Source of the DNA: Methanoregula sp. UBA247
Lineage (GTDB): Archaea > Halobacteriota > Methanomicrobia > Methanomicrobiales > Methanospirillaceae
Assembly: GCA_002495055.1 (NCBI GenBank)
Contig: DADR01000060.1
Span: 7,083 to 71,082 of the forward strand
Direction: 5' to 3'
Length of the DNA: 64,000 nucleotides
Shown here: piece after piece, positions 25,239 to 34,065 of the stretch
Numbering within the stretch: position 1 is the stretch's first letter
Layout of the letters: each line of letters starts with the position of its first letter
Position numbers and translations under genes: made by a program
Notes under the pieces: generated by a model
What the model was told of the DNA's origin: nothing
Database searches by the model: none
The model's input: only the letters and a program-made list of their open reading frames with translations

Positions 25239-26420
25239 GTGAAAAAGGAATCCATACTTATTGTTGAGGATGATTTCATCGTTGCAAAAGTCATCGAGAA
25301 AAACCTGATCGATCTTGGTTTTTCCATAGCAGGACTCGTAGCAACGGGGGAGGATGCAATAGCGAAAGCAGGGAGTGAAAAACCGGATCTTGTGCTCATG
25401 GACATCCACCTTCAGGGTGAAATGGACGGGATTGCCGCATCGGAAAAGATACGCGCCAGATTAAATATTCCCGTTGTTTTTCTCACCGCGTTTTCTGACC
25501 AGCAGACGTTTGACCGGGCTCTCGTTACGGCACCGTTCGGCTATATTATCAAACCGTTCTCTCAAAATACCCTCTCAGCAACGATCAGGGTAGCCCTGAA
25601 TAAAAAGCATGCTGACCAGAAAATTTCAGACCGGCACATATGGCTTGACAGCACGGTGAGCTCATTACCGGAAGGGATTATCACTATCGATGCTGAGGGA
25701 AAAATCGTCCTTGTCAACCTTGCAGCGGAACAGATGACAGGGTGGACGAACAAAGAAGCGTTTGGCCAGTCACTGGACCAGGTCCTGAAATTTGTTGATC
25801 CTATCAGCGGGCAGTCTTTTCGCTACTACATTACACCCATAATCCAGGAGGGAATTATCGGGACAATTCCCGATGATTCGTTCGTTATTTCAAAGAACAT
25901 GACCCGACTCCTTATCGAAGAAAGCTTTGCCACTCCCCTCAGGAACCACAATGCGAAGATAAGGGGAGCAGTTATTGTTCTCTATCCAAAGACAGCAATC
26001 CCCGGTTCTGGAGACAGGGCGCAGGAAACGGACCTGGCAGATTTTCCGGACAGAGAGATCAGCATAGCTTTTGACAACCAGAAAGGACGGATCCGGGAAC
26101 CTTCAGTCCCTGTCGATGCAGCCGGATGGTATGATCGCGGCAATTATCTCCTCTTCCTTCGACGCTACAGGGATGCAATCAATGCATATGAGAACGCCAT
26201 TTCAATGAACGCGCTGAATTACCAGTCCTGGTATGGAAAAGGTACCGCGCTCTTAAAACTTGGGGATGAACTGGCTGCACTCGTTGCATATGACCAGGCG
26301 CTCTCTATTTTTCCCAGAAATTCCCGTATCCTGGACGCAAAAGGTATGTTGTTGAAAAAAATCGGTAATGATAAAGAAGCAGAGCGGTGCTTTGAGCTGG
26401 CACGCCTCTATCAGGCTTAA
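25239..26420 (+). CDS. Response regulator with receiver, PAS and TPR domains
   Basis: From the GTG at 25239 the protein has about 393 residues. A receiver domain (about 5-122) shows acidic EDD, phosphoacceptor Asp in LVLMDIHLQ (about 54), FLTAF and IIKPFS with the conserved lysine. A PAS-like domain (about 130-240) and TPR repeats (about 295-385) follow, with no DNA-binding output. The GTG is preferred to the TTG at 25173 because it gives the classical MKKESILIVEDD start with AAGG about nine bases upstream. It probably relays signals by protein contacts. The convergent histidine kinase at 26580-27944 is the obvious partner. Confidence 0.8.
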   Translation: MKKESILIVEDDFIVAKVIEKNLIDLGFSIAGLVATGEDAIAKAGSEKPDLVLMDIHLQGEMDGIAASEKIRARLNIPVVFLTAFSDQQTFDRALVTAPFGYIIKPFSQNTLSATIRVALNKKHADQKISDRHIWLDSTVSSLPEGIITIDAEGKIVLVNLAAEQMTGWTNKEAFGQSLDQVLKFVDPISGQSFRYYITPIIQEGIIGTIPDDSFVISKNMTRLLIEESFATPLRNHNAKIRGAVIVLYPKTAIPGSGDRAQETDLADFPDREISIAFDNQKGRIREPSVPVDAAGWYDRGNYLLFLRRYRDAINAYENAISMNALNYQSWYGKGTALLKLGDELAALVAYDQALSIFPRNSRILDAKGMLLKKIGNDKEAERCFELARLYQA

Positions 26421-26579
26421 GAGGCATAGAGCCCTGCAAGGGTCCTGATTGATGAAATAACTGGTTCTTGGGTAAGGGCATTCCTGCCACCCGGAGCAGT
26501 ACAAAGACCATCCCCGTGTGACTCTGAATTTATTGCCGGATGGAGGATTTTTTTGGATTATAGGAACCTGAACAAAAGA

Positions 26580-27944
26580 TCACGGCAGACAAGGAAATCT
26601 GATAACAAATGTAGTTCCCTTTCCCTTGCGGAGTTCGACACCCCCCCGCATCTGGTGGGTTGCAAGGCCGTTGATAAGCTGGAGCCCAAAAGAGGTCGTA
26701 TTCCTGAAATCAAGGTCTTGCGGAAACCCAACTCCATCATCACTCACGGTAAACTCACACTCTTTCCTGCCCACTTCTTCCAGCCGGATAGAGATTGTCC
26801 CCTTCTTTCCTCCAGGAAATCCGTGCTTTAAGGAATTGGAGATAAGTTCATTTGCGATTAAGCCACAGGGAACGGCCATATCCAGGTTCATAGTGTTCAT
26901 CTTAAGCTGTATGTCCACGGCGATCTCATCCCTTGTCCGCCCGTACGAGGAGAGAAGGTACGAGATCAGCTCGCTGAGGTACGTGGAAAAATCGATACTC
27001 CCGAAATCGGTCGAACGGTACAGGCTTTCATGAATAAGCGCCATGGTTTTAATCCGGTAATAACTTTCCCGGAAGAGCCGGTGTGTCTCGGGGTCAGTTA
27101 TATGAGCAGACTGGAGCTCGATCAATCCCGAAATTACCTGCATATTATTCTTGACCCGGTGATGTACCTCGCGCAGAAGGATTTCTTTTTCCGTAAGAGA
27201 CCGCTGCAGCTGATCCTCAGTCTTTTTCCGGTCACTGATGTCCATGATGGTGAGGATAACCATCCCTTCAGGCATCCGCGCGCTGGAGATCAGGACGGGG
27301 ATGGAAGTCCCATCCCCCCGGGTGAGAAGAAATTCAGTGATCACCGGCTGCCCGTCCTTCTGGATCCGGTCCATCAGCAGATGACGGGAGGGCATTTCCG
27401 GTACTACGGTGGAGAGGGATCTTCCGGTTATCTGGTCGGAATCAAATCCAAGAATTGCCAGCCCCTTCCTGTTGACGTCAACAATTATAAGATTACCATT
27501 TTTTTCCTCTGCCAGGAAAATACCGATATCCGAATAGGTGAAAATACCCTGATATCGCGCGTCCTGGATCCTCGCGTGACTGGTCAGCGAAGAAATAATC
27601 AGGGCAATGGCCACAAGGACATAGAAACTGGCAGTCGCTGTCGTATAGGTAAGGTCAAGCATACCCGGGTAGCTGTAAAAATACACAACAATGATATTTG
27701 CCGCACCTATTACGATGGCAAAGATTACAGCCCTCCGGGGAAACCAGTACGCAGCGACAATAATAGGGATATAAAAAAGCAACGGAGTGATGATCAGGAC
27801 ATCCTTGAGCAGGCCCAGCAGGATGACAAGGAATGCAAAAATCAGCGAGGCTATAATCACCATTACCTTGATATCGCGGATAGCTGCAATTTTTTCAAAC
27901 CAGTCCGGGTTCATAAAAGCCTTCTGATAACTGTTTTTATGCAT
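26580..27944 (-). CDS. Membrane PAS sensor histidine kinase (HisKA_2 type)
   Basis: The 454-residue protein has about five N-terminal membrane helices (residues 25-125), a PAS domain (about 130-245), a HisKA_2 dimerisation segment with the phosphoacceptor in REVHHRVKNNMQVI (about 263), and an ATPase domain with the N-box NELISNSLKHGF and DDGVGFP. The membrane part resembles small multi-helix sensor modules, so the stimulus may be membrane-borne; the PAS may bind a cofactor. It is convergent with the response regulator and should phosphorylate it. All catalytic motifs look intact. Confidence 0.85.
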   Translation of the reverse strand: MHKNSYQKAFMNPDWFEKIAAIRDIKVMVIIASLIFAFLVILLGLLKDVLIITPLLFYIPIIVAAYWFPRRAVIFAIVIGAANIIVVYFYSYPGMLDLTYTTATASFYVLVAIALIISSLTSHARIQDARYQGIFTYSDIGIFLAEEKNGNLIIVDVNRKGLAILGFDSDQITGRSLSTVVPEMPSRHLLMDRIQKDGQPVITEFLLTRGDGTSIPVLISSARMPEGMVILTIMDISDRKKTEDQLQRSLTEKEILLREVHHRVKNNMQVISGLIELQSAHITDPETHRLFRESYYRIKTMALIHESLYRSTDFGSIDFSTYLSELISYLLSSYGRTRDEIAVDIQLKMNTMNLDMAVPCGLIANELISNSLKHGFPGGKKGTISIRLEEVGRKECEFTVSDDGVGFPQDLDFRNTTSFGLQLINGLATHQMRGGVELRKGKGTTFVIRFPCLP

Positions 27945-28232
27945 ACTTCGCGTCTATCGATATAAACAATTACGTCAAAAGAACCTGGAGGAGATCTCTT
28001 GACATTTGTTATCCCAACCTGTTTTCCGGTTCAGGAATCGATGAGAATAAACCGGGAATCCGGAGGGACCGGTCTTTTTCACCCAGAAGGGGTGTTGTTA
28101 AAGAATAAACTATCGGGGATTTCACAGTGAACGCAGAGAAAAACGAAGGCAGATTGTAAAAGATTTTCGCTTTCATTGTTCTTTTTAAAAGAATGACATT
28201 TTTTTAAGCCGGAGGTCCGTGAAAAAGTATCT

Positions 28233-28439
28233 ATGAAAAGAAGAACAGAGAAAATTACTATGGCGGAAAAAAAGAAATGTGAGTACTGTGAAAAGGATGC
28301 CATCGGCTACCAGGGATTCGGGTGCTGTTCTGCATATGTGTGCCAGGACCATGCTGATAACTTCGTCCTGGGCCTTAAACCGGGGGAAACCCTGACCTCT
28401 GGCGAATGTTACTTTGAACGATTTCCTGCCACAGATTAA
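28233..28439 (+). CDS. Small zinc-binding protein
   Basis: A 68-residue basic protein with a metal-site pattern: CEYCEK (residue 19), CC (about 35), C and H in YVCQDHAD (about 41). This spacing resembles small AN1/B-box-like zinc fingers, although no family can be named with certainty. A GGAGGT lies at 28210, a little far from ATG 28233; the in-frame ATG at 28260 (MAEKKKCEYC) is an alternative start. No operon partner is evident. Confidence 0.6.
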   Translation: MKRRTEKITMAEKKKCEYCEKDAIGYQGFGCCSAYVCQDHADNFVLGLKPGETLTSGECYFERFPATD

Positions 28440-28793
28440 AATACCTCATGGGCGTGTTTTTATTGATGCGGAAATTTTAACCCATCCTTGCTGTCTTTTG
28501 AGTATTGGATACGAAAAAAAATTCTGGAGCCCGGTGTTTGATCATCACCGGGCAGATCTCACCCTCACTTCATTCATTTTGGGGCTATTTTCCGGAACCT
28601 TTTGTTTTAAAGATTGTGCGCCGGTGCACACTGATTTCTAAAATAGGATATAACAGGGTTCTGGGATAGGGGAGTTCTGCCGTAAAGGAACCTTGTGGGA
28701 TAGGGAAGCGGAATCCCGCTCTGCTTAGAATTCTGCCTGTTCACCGGTATCCTCATCATTTTTCTCCCATCATATCCTACAACAGATCTAAGG
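28440..28793. other. Intergenic region
   Basis: No supported gene is visible. AT-rich segments near 28460-28530 and 28590-28650 may contain the promoter of the following acetyltransferase. Short frames on both strands have no ribosome-binding site. No repeats or structured RNA were recognised. Confidence 0.4.
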
Positions 28794-29264
28794 ATGCACC
28801 CTGTCGAATATCGCGTAACCGACATTAACGACATCGAATATATTCGTCCGCTCTGGATTCAGATCAACGAACATCATTTTACAAAGGCCAGGATATTTCA
28901 GAACCATTACCGGCAGATGACCTTTAATGATCGCAAGGCACACTTCGAAAAGGTCGCGGCGGCGGGTTCCCTGCGCCTTGACCTTGCTTTCGATCCACAG
29001 GAGGGCAGTCGGTATGTGGGATACTGTGTAAGCTCCCTCTCGCAGGAAATGTCTGGAGAGATTGAATCGATCTTTGTTGAGGAAAACTACCGTTCAAAAG
29101 GTATCGGTTCGGCTCTGGTGAGCAGGACACTCGCATGGCTTGATGAAAACGGCTCGGTCAGGAACCGGGTCTCAGTTGGATACGAGAATGAAGAGGCGTG
29201 GGCTTTCTATAAAAAATTTGGTTTCTCTCCCCGCATGATGATACTGGAGCAGAAAAAGGAGTAA
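28794..29264 (+). CDS. GNAT family N-acetyltransferase
   Basis: The 156-residue protein has the GNAT core: a beta strand with RYVGYCVSSL (about residue 78), ESIFVEENYRSKGIGSALV (about 92-110) containing the acetyl-CoA pyrophosphate loop (R-S-K-G-I-G-S-A), and the C-terminal AWAFYKKFGF segment (about 138). It transfers an acetyl group from acetyl-CoA to an unknown amine. The ATG at 28794 follows a CTAAGG ribosome-binding site. It stands alone, so the substrate cannot be inferred. Confidence 0.82.
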   Translation: MHPVEYRVTDINDIEYIRPLWIQINEHHFTKARIFQNHYRQMTFNDRKAHFEKVAAAGSLRLDLAFDPQEGSRYVGYCVSSLSQEMSGEIESIFVEENYRSKGIGSALVSRTLAWLDENGSVRNRVSVGYENEEAWAFYKKFGFSPRMMILEQKKE

Positions 29265-29343
29265 AGGGCGGACTTCATACCTTTTTTACCGGTCAGTGCC
29301 GCACTTTTGTAACTCCCTTCACAAATCTCAATGAAAGAGTCAT

Positions 29344-29915
29344 TCACCGGAGCAGCTCGTTACCAATCCGGTACGCTTTCTCCATGAACTCTTTCTTCTC
29401 CGTTACCGTTGGCTTGACTCCCGCATCAAGGTCATACGCAATAAGATGATCCTTCACGGACAGACCGGTCAGGCCTGTCATATGCATGAATGGCCGTAGG
29501 GGGGTCTCGAAGAGCCGGGCATCCGGCTGGTTCTGCGTGAAGATGAACGAGATCTTCTTTGACCCGGGCAGTTTCGGGCTCAGGTCCATCCCGATATACA
29601 CAGAAGAGGCGGTCGAGCCATGCCTTGGTCTGCGCAGTCACACCGGCAAAGTAGAGGGGTGTAGCAACAATAAGCCCGTCGGATTCCTGTATCATCCAGT
29701 GGACTGCCTGCATATCATCTTTAACTGCACATGCTGCCAGATCGTTCTTCTTGCAGTAATAGCAGGGCTGGCACCCCCTGAACTTCAGGTCGTTTAAAAA
29801 GACACTCTCCGTTTCGATGCCCCGTTCCTTTTAGTCCCCGTTCAGCTTCCCCCGCAAGGATGCGGGTGCTTCCGTTCTTCCGCGGACTGCCGATGAATAT
29901 GGTCACTTTCTTCAT
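29344..29915 (-). pseudogene. Flavodoxin-like NAD(P)H-dependent reductase, two frameshifts
   Basis: Three overlapping frames together make one flavodoxin-fold reductase. Frame 1 from ATG 29915 begins MKKVTIFIGSPRKNGST. Frame 2 continues with a GIETESVFLNDLKF segment and a C-x-x-CYYC site, then SDGLIVATPLYFAG and WLDRLF. Frame 3 continues with the DLSPKLPGSKK segment to the end at 29344. The first shift lies at an A-run (TTTT on the plus strand near 29832), the second near 29617; each looks like one extra base. It is either an inactivated gene or two sequencing errors. Intact relatives lie at 32148 and, truncated, at 30965. Confidence 0.8.
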
Positions 29916-30076
29916 GTTCTCTCTTTTTTGTCCAGTTTACCCGCCTGTACCTGCCGTGCTCCCGGTTCTGATGCCCGTTTGCAGTGTGCGGGAAGCTATA
30001 CCTGTACCGATTCTGCCGCCCCATGAATAATCGCATCTCGCTGGTCATGAAACCGGAACAGGATATATCAGTCTAT

Positions 30077-30919
30077 TCATATTTCCCGTCGTACCCATGC
30101 ATCGATAAGCGCCCGTGAGATACTCATTGGGGACGGCAGGGTGGGAAGGTTGTCCCGGCCAAACCATCCCGCCGAAGCGATCTCGTCATTATCAATCATG
30201 ATCTCACCTCCCGCATAGTCAGCGGTAAAACCCAGCATGAGGGAGTCCGGAAACGGCCATGGCTCGCTCCCGAAATACCGGATATTGGTTACATCAATCC
30301 CAACCTCTTCTTTTACTTCCCGGTGAACGCAGTCTTCGAGATTCTCGCCAGCCTCGACAAAACCTGCAATGACACTGTGAAGACTGGCAGGAAACCGTGG
30401 GGAACTGGCGAGCAGCACTTCTTCTCCTTTCTTTACCAGGACGATAATGGCCGGAGAGATCCGGGGATACGTGATAGAGTTGCAGTCATTGCAGTGTTTG
30501 GCCAACCCGGATGGGAGCTGGCGGGTCTCTGCCCCGCACCTGCCGCAGAACCGGGTAGAGCGGTCAAAATCCATGATCCGTACCGCATATGCAGCCAGGA
30601 CCAGTTCTTCATCCGGTATTATTCCAAAGAGTTCCCGGACACCGGAGAACCTGTATCCCTCCGGTTCGGGAAAATCCGCGGGCACTTCCACAGCATGACA
30701 GGGTTTATCTCCACGGTTTCCCAGAAACTGAGTTCGTAGTATTCTGGTATCAGCAAACCGGGAATTAAGGAGCAAGACCGTCGTTGGAGACACTTTATCT
30801 GACAGTAATACGGTGTTCTCACGTACAATCACGCACTGGTTCTTTACATCTGGCGTATAGTCCGGACCCGGATAAGAACGGGAAAGGTTTTTCAACGAAA
30901 AAAACGGTGAATGTGTCAT
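30077..30919 (-). CDS. nudC: NADH pyrophosphatase (NudC-type Nudix hydrolase)
   Basis: The 280-residue enzyme has an N-terminal domain, a four-cysteine zinc ribbon (FCGRCG ... HCNDC, about residues 119-140) and a Nudix domain. The Nudix box reads GFVEAGE ... REVKEEVG (about 186-208), followed by SEPWPFPDSLM (about 218), the NudC hallmark for NAD-type substrates. It splits NAD(H) to NMN(H) and AMP, and relatives remove NAD caps from RNA. The gene follows a truncated flavoprotein gene on the same strand but probably has its own promoter. ATG at 30919. Confidence 0.9.
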   Translation of the reverse strand: MTHSPFFSLKNLSRSYPGPDYTPDVKNQCVIVRENTVLLSDKVSPTTVLLLNSRFADTRILRTQFLGNRGDKPCHAVEVPADFPEPEGYRFSGVRELFGIIPDEELVLAAYAVRIMDFDRSTRFCGRCGAETRQLPSGLAKHCNDCNSITYPRISPAIIVLVKKGEEVLLASSPRFPASLHSVIAGFVEAGENLEDCVHREVKEEVGIDVTNIRYFGSEPWPFPDSLMLGFTADYAGGEIMIDNDEIASAGWFGRDNLPTLPSPMSISRALIDAWVRREI

Positions 30920-30964
30920 GTGGGTAACTCATTCCTCTCATACTGATGAGATTGGTGCTTCTTT

Positions 30965-31282
30965 TCATCCGATAACGGACCGCATCTCTCCGGTTACCGT
31001 ACCGAAATAGATGGGCGAGCCAAGGATGAGAGCATCAACATCCGGAATCTTCTCAAGAACGGGAGTCAGCCCGTCCTGCACGGCACATTTCCCGTAGCTC
31101 TTCCCGCCTTTCAGTTTGCATGCAAAACAGCTGGTGCAGCCGGCATACGTGAGATCATAGAGATGGACCAGCTCCGTCTCCGCACCTGCTGAAGCGGCAC
31201 CGTCAAGTGCGTTTTCGAGCAGGGTTGCGGTATTCCACTTCTTTTGCGGACTGCCGCTGATTGCAAGGACTTTCAATGTCAT
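30965..31282 (-). pseudogene. C-terminally truncated NADPH-dependent FMN reductase
   Basis: From ATG 31282 (AAGGAAC directly upstream) the frame gives about 105 residues: the flavin phosphate loop AISGSPQKKWNT, a Cys-rich site GCTSCFACK, and SPIYFGTVTGEM, where it soon stops (RSVIG). Intact relatives such as the one at 32148-32780 continue for about 100 further residues. I looked for the missing half in other frames downstream and found none before nudC, so this looks like a real 3-prime deletion. It is the last member of the redox gene run. The product might still bind FMN, but is probably non-functional. Confidence 0.7.
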
Positions 31283-31317
31283 GTTCCTTTTTTTAATTAT
31301 CTTTAAAGCGGGATAGT

Positions 31318-32151
31318 TCACTGCCAGGTTACATCAAGCGGTTTCCGGCGCGGGATCCCATAGATCTTGTACTGCGGATGGCCAAACATCATCGCATAAG
31401 CGGTTTTACGCCCAGCGGGGATGCCGAGCTCCTTTGGGAGCGGCTCGTAGGACATGGTTGCCATTGCAACGAATCCCGCCCAGCAGGTTCCAACGCCAAA
31501 CGCCGGCGCAGCGATATCAAAGTGCGTCAGGGCAATGATTGCATCAGTCTGTGCTATCGGGTTTCCCTCCGGGATGTGTGCGAAGAGCAGGTGCGGGGCG
31601 CCGCGGCAGATAACATCGTACCCGGCTTCAAAAGGTTTGATCAGCATCGGCACGTAACCGCTCATCGGATGAGTGGAGTTCACCAGCGTCTTCATCCATT
31701 CGATCGTCAGTCCGGCGATCTTTTTCACCCGTTCCGGGTCATGGACAACAATCCACTTCACCGGTTGCCCGTTCCCTCCCGATGCAGCATACCGGGCGAT
31801 GTCGAGGAGTTCGAGGATTTTTTCTTTTGGCACGGGATCCTTTTTGAAGCGCCGCACGGATCGCCGTTTCCTCAGGTAATATCCCATCGCATCAGGAGCA
31901 ATAGTCCCCGCACCGGCCGGCAGGTGCAACTTCTCATCCGGACGGTCATTAAGGAGGAGCGCCTGCGAGGGGCAGAAAACCTCGCAGTGCCCGCAGTGGA
32001 TGCACATGCCGGCTTTTGCATCCGGTATTTTTGGCAGGGTATTTTCATCAGCGGGATCTATGAGCCCCATTGTACAGGCATTGGAACAGATCCCGCACCG
32101 GGTGCAGAGATCCTGGTCAATAAGTATCGTGGTCATGATTATCATTCTCAT
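31318..32151 (-). CDS. Ferredoxin-nitroreductase fusion
   Basis: The 277-residue protein begins with two 4Fe-4S motifs (CTRCGICSNAC and CIHCGHCEVFC, about residues 16-60), then a nitroreductase domain with RRSVRRF (about 96-102), ASGGNGQP and a C-terminal FGHPQY. It should pass electrons from ferredoxin to FMN and reduce a nitro, quinone or similar substrate. The start at 32151 overlaps the preceding stop by four bases; the internal ATG at 32136 (MTTILID) is an alternative. It belongs to the run flavin reductase, FMN reductase, nitroreductase, truncated FMN reductase. Confidence 0.85.
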   Translation of the reverse strand: MRMIIMTTILIDQDLCTRCGICSNACTMGLIDPADENTLPKIPDAKAGMCIHCGHCEVFCPSQALLLNDRPDEKLHLPAGAGTIAPDAMGYYLRKRRSVRRFKKDPVPKEKILELLDIARYAASGGNGQPVKWIVVHDPERVKKIAGLTIEWMKTLVNSTHPMSGYVPMLIKPFEAGYDVICRGAPHLLFAHIPEGNPIAQTDAIIALTHFDIAAPAFGVGTCWAGFVAMATMSYEPLPKELGIPAGRKTAYAMMFGHPQYKIYGIPRRKPLDVTWQ

Positions 32152-32780
32152 TTCTTTTTCTTTGTCATCCTTTCATCGGCCTGTTCCGGTTTTAGTGCAG
32201 GGAGCGGGTGCTGGTCGAGGTGGTTGAGGAGCTGTGCCATAGTCTGCCCGAGGTTCTTTGCACGGGCCAAGCCCTCCTCGTCCTTCTCGACATCCCCGAT
32301 GTCCCGCCCTATGCCGATTACCGGGAGGCCATGGACGATCATCTCGTTTGCAAGGAAGAAGTGGAGCATGGAATCCGCAGTGCGGCTGGCACCGGCGCGT
32401 CGCACAGCAACGGTGGCATTCCCTAACTTGTTCTTAAAGAGGAGCCCGTTGGCAAAAGAGACAAACCCGGCCCGGTCGATGAGCGCCTTCATCTCGGATG
32501 TGACATCAAGGAAATAGACCGGTGAACCGAGAATAATCCCATCCGCGGTGCTCATCTTTTCAATGCAGGTATTCACAAGGTCATCATCAATAACACATTT
32601 CCGGTCCCTGTTCTCAAAGCACTTCATGCAGGACGTACAACCATGGATCTTTTTACCGCCCAGATGAATAGTCCCGGTCCTGATCCCTTCATTCTCAAGC
32701 TCTTTGAGTATATGCCGGATCAGAATGGATGTGTTGCCATCCTTTCTTGGACTCCCGTTGATTGCAATAACTTTTATCAT
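32148..32780 (-). CDS. NADPH-dependent FMN reductase family flavoprotein
   Basis: The 210-residue flavodoxin-fold protein has an FMN phosphate loop (INGSPRKDGNT, residues 7-17), a cysteine site (GCTSCMKCFENRDRKC, about 47-62) that may hold an Fe-S cluster as in Isf-type iron-sulfur flavoproteins of methanogens, and GSPVYFLDVTSEMKALIDR. Isf proteins reduce oxygen or peroxide using ferredoxin. The charged tail (ERMTKKKK) overlaps the start of the nitroreductase gene. It belongs to the HxlR-flanked redox cluster. Confidence 0.85.
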   Translation of the reverse strand: MIKVIAINGSPRKDGNTSILIRHILKELENEGIRTGTIHLGGKKIHGCTSCMKCFENRDRKCVIDDDLVNTCIEKMSTADGIILGSPVYFLDVTSEMKALIDRAGFVSFANGLLFKNKLGNATVAVRRAGASRTADSMLHFFLANEMIVHGLPVIGIGRDIGDVEKDEEGLARAKNLGQTMAQLLNHLDQHPLPALKPEQADERMTKKKK

Positions 32781-32784
32781 GGTA

Positions 32785-33348
32785 TCATTGCTGTATCAGT
32801 TTTTTGCCCGTGCTCCACGCATCCCCGGCATAGTTACCAAGTGTCCAGTAGCGGTTGTCGGGCATGGTCAGGAAGAGCGGGTCGATTAAGGGGAAGTCCG
32901 GCTTCCCTTCCTTGATCACTTTCCCGTCTGCGTATGCCCCGACAATCTCGCCGATGTAGAGGTTGTTGGTTGGCAGCAGAACGGTCTGGACAAGCCGGCA
33001 CTCAAGCGTGACCGGGCATTCTTTGATCATCGGCGCTGTTTTCAGTGATCCATAAAACACGTCAAATACGCGTGACTTGTCGACTTTCTCACCGGATACA
33101 AGACCACAGTAATCGGTCTTAAGAAGAAGATGCGAAGAGGGGATGTTCACCGAGAAAGTCTTTGTCTCCGCTATTCCCTTCGGGGTATAGTGGTGGTTAC
33201 CGATCCCACAGACAACCATCGGGGGATTCGCGTTCGCCCGGGCACACCAGCCCACGGTCATAAAATTTGCCTTACCCCCCACCTGCGTCCCCACAAGGAC
33301 CACCGGCATCGGGATGAAAAAATTTGTTCCAATCTGTGTCTTTTCCAT
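32785..33348 (-). CDS. Flavin reductase-like FMN-binding protein
   Basis: The 187-residue protein has the split-barrel flavin reductase fold: MPVVLVGTQVGGKANFMTVGW (residues 14-34), PPMVVCGI, and TDYCGLVSGEKVDKS (about 88). Family members bind FMN and reduce flavins or act as ferric/flavin reductases; some in methanogens are uncharacterised. The ATG at 33348 has a strong GAGGAGGAG ribosome-binding site. It heads the minus-strand run and is divergent from the HxlR regulator. A paralogue lies at 34066-34626. Confidence 0.85.
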   Translation of the reverse strand: MEKTQIGTNFFIPMPVVLVGTQVGGKANFMTVGWCARANANPPMVVCGIGNHHYTPKGIAETKTFSVNIPSSHLLLKTDYCGLVSGEKVDKSRVFDVFYGSLKTAPMIKECPVTLECRLVQTVLLPTNNLYIGEIVGAYADGKVIKEGKPDFPLIDPLFLTMPDNRYWTLGNYAGDAWSTGKKLIQQ

Positions 33349-33473
33349 CGTTCTCCTCCTCTCTTTTTGCGATTAGTGAAAGGGTCCTGACAGAAAACCA
33401 TAAGCAGACAGCATACATACAATTATTCTGTAAGGGTTTTCTGAACCATTATGACAAAATATGCCTTAACTGA

Positions 33474-33481
33474 ATATATAG
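33474..33481 (+). promoter_or_regulatory. TATA box of the HxlR gene
   Basis: ATATATAG lies about 50 bases before the ATG at 33524, which places the predicted start of transcription near 33500-33505. The assignment rests on sequence and spacing. Confidence 0.45.
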
Positions 33482-33495
33482 GAAATACAGATAAA

Positions 33496-33510
33496 AAAGT
33501 AACATACTTT
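33496..33510. promoter_or_regulatory. Candidate HxlR operator
   Basis: AAAGTA and TACTTT form a perfect 6-bp inverted repeat with a three-base spacer. It sits at the predicted transcription start of the HxlR gene and in the divergent spacer of the redox cluster. A bound dimer here would block its own transcription. Confidence 0.4.
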
Positions 33511-33523
33511 CATTGAGGAAACC

Positions 33524-33901
33524 ATGACCTATACCAAGAACGGTAAAACCTATCACTGCACGGTCGAAGCGGCACTGGACGTAATCGGTGGCAAGTGGAA
33601 ACCACTTATTCTCTGGCATCTTGGCGATAATATTGTTCGCTTCGGTGAACTGCAGAAAGGACTCCCGGGGGTCAATGCCAAGATGCTCACCAAACAGCTT
33701 CGGGAGCTCGAGGAAGATGGGGTTATCCGGAGAAAGGTCTACCCGGAAGTGCCGCCCCGGGTAGAATATTCGATTACCGAATTCGGCAAGACACTCATCC
33801 CCATTTTACAGGCGCTCTGTACGTGGGGCGCACAGTATCTGGAAATTGACGATGCATCTGCGTACCAGTGCCCGACAAAAGCGGGAAATAAGCAGGGATG
33901 A
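33524..33901 (+). CDS. HxlR family transcriptional regulator
   Basis: The 125-residue protein matches the HxlR winged-helix family: the CTVEAALDVIGGKWKPLIL start (residues 13-31), RFGELQKGLPGVNAKMLTKQL recognition region (about 46-66), and the wing PPRVEYSITEFGK (about 83-95). A cysteine at residue 13 lies at the N-terminus of the domain, where several relatives use thiol chemistry to sense electrophiles or redox stress. It is divergent from the flavin/nitroreductase run and is its likely regulator. GAGGAA lies just before the ATG. Confidence 0.9.
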   Translation: MTYTKNGKTYHCTVEAALDVIGGKWKPLILWHLGDNIVRFGELQKGLPGVNAKMLTKQLRELEEDGVIRRKVYPEVPPRVEYSITEFGKTLIPILQALCTWGAQYLEIDDASAYQCPTKAGNKQG

Positions 33902-34065
33902 CCCCATTCGGTTTCTGATACTATCACCGCGTTTCAAACGAAATTAACCGGCTGTAGCCACCCGATGCATGCACTCTGCCAAATCAGGTTCTCTGATGGT
34001 AACATCTTCTCCGCAAAGATACTCTTAAACACCTCATCGTTCTAACCTTATCCCGGAGAAGAACT

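Noticed and set aside
27030..27965. Plus-strand open frame opposite the histidine kinase
   Set aside because: The kinase motifs on the other strand are complete; this frame has none.
30920..30964. Search for the missing C-terminal half of the truncated FMN reductase
   Set aside because: No frame downstream continues the fold before nudC, so a simple frameshift does not explain it.
31378..32517. Plus-strand open frame of 379 codons opposite the redox genes
   Set aside because: It spans two well-supported minus-strand genes and shows no domain.
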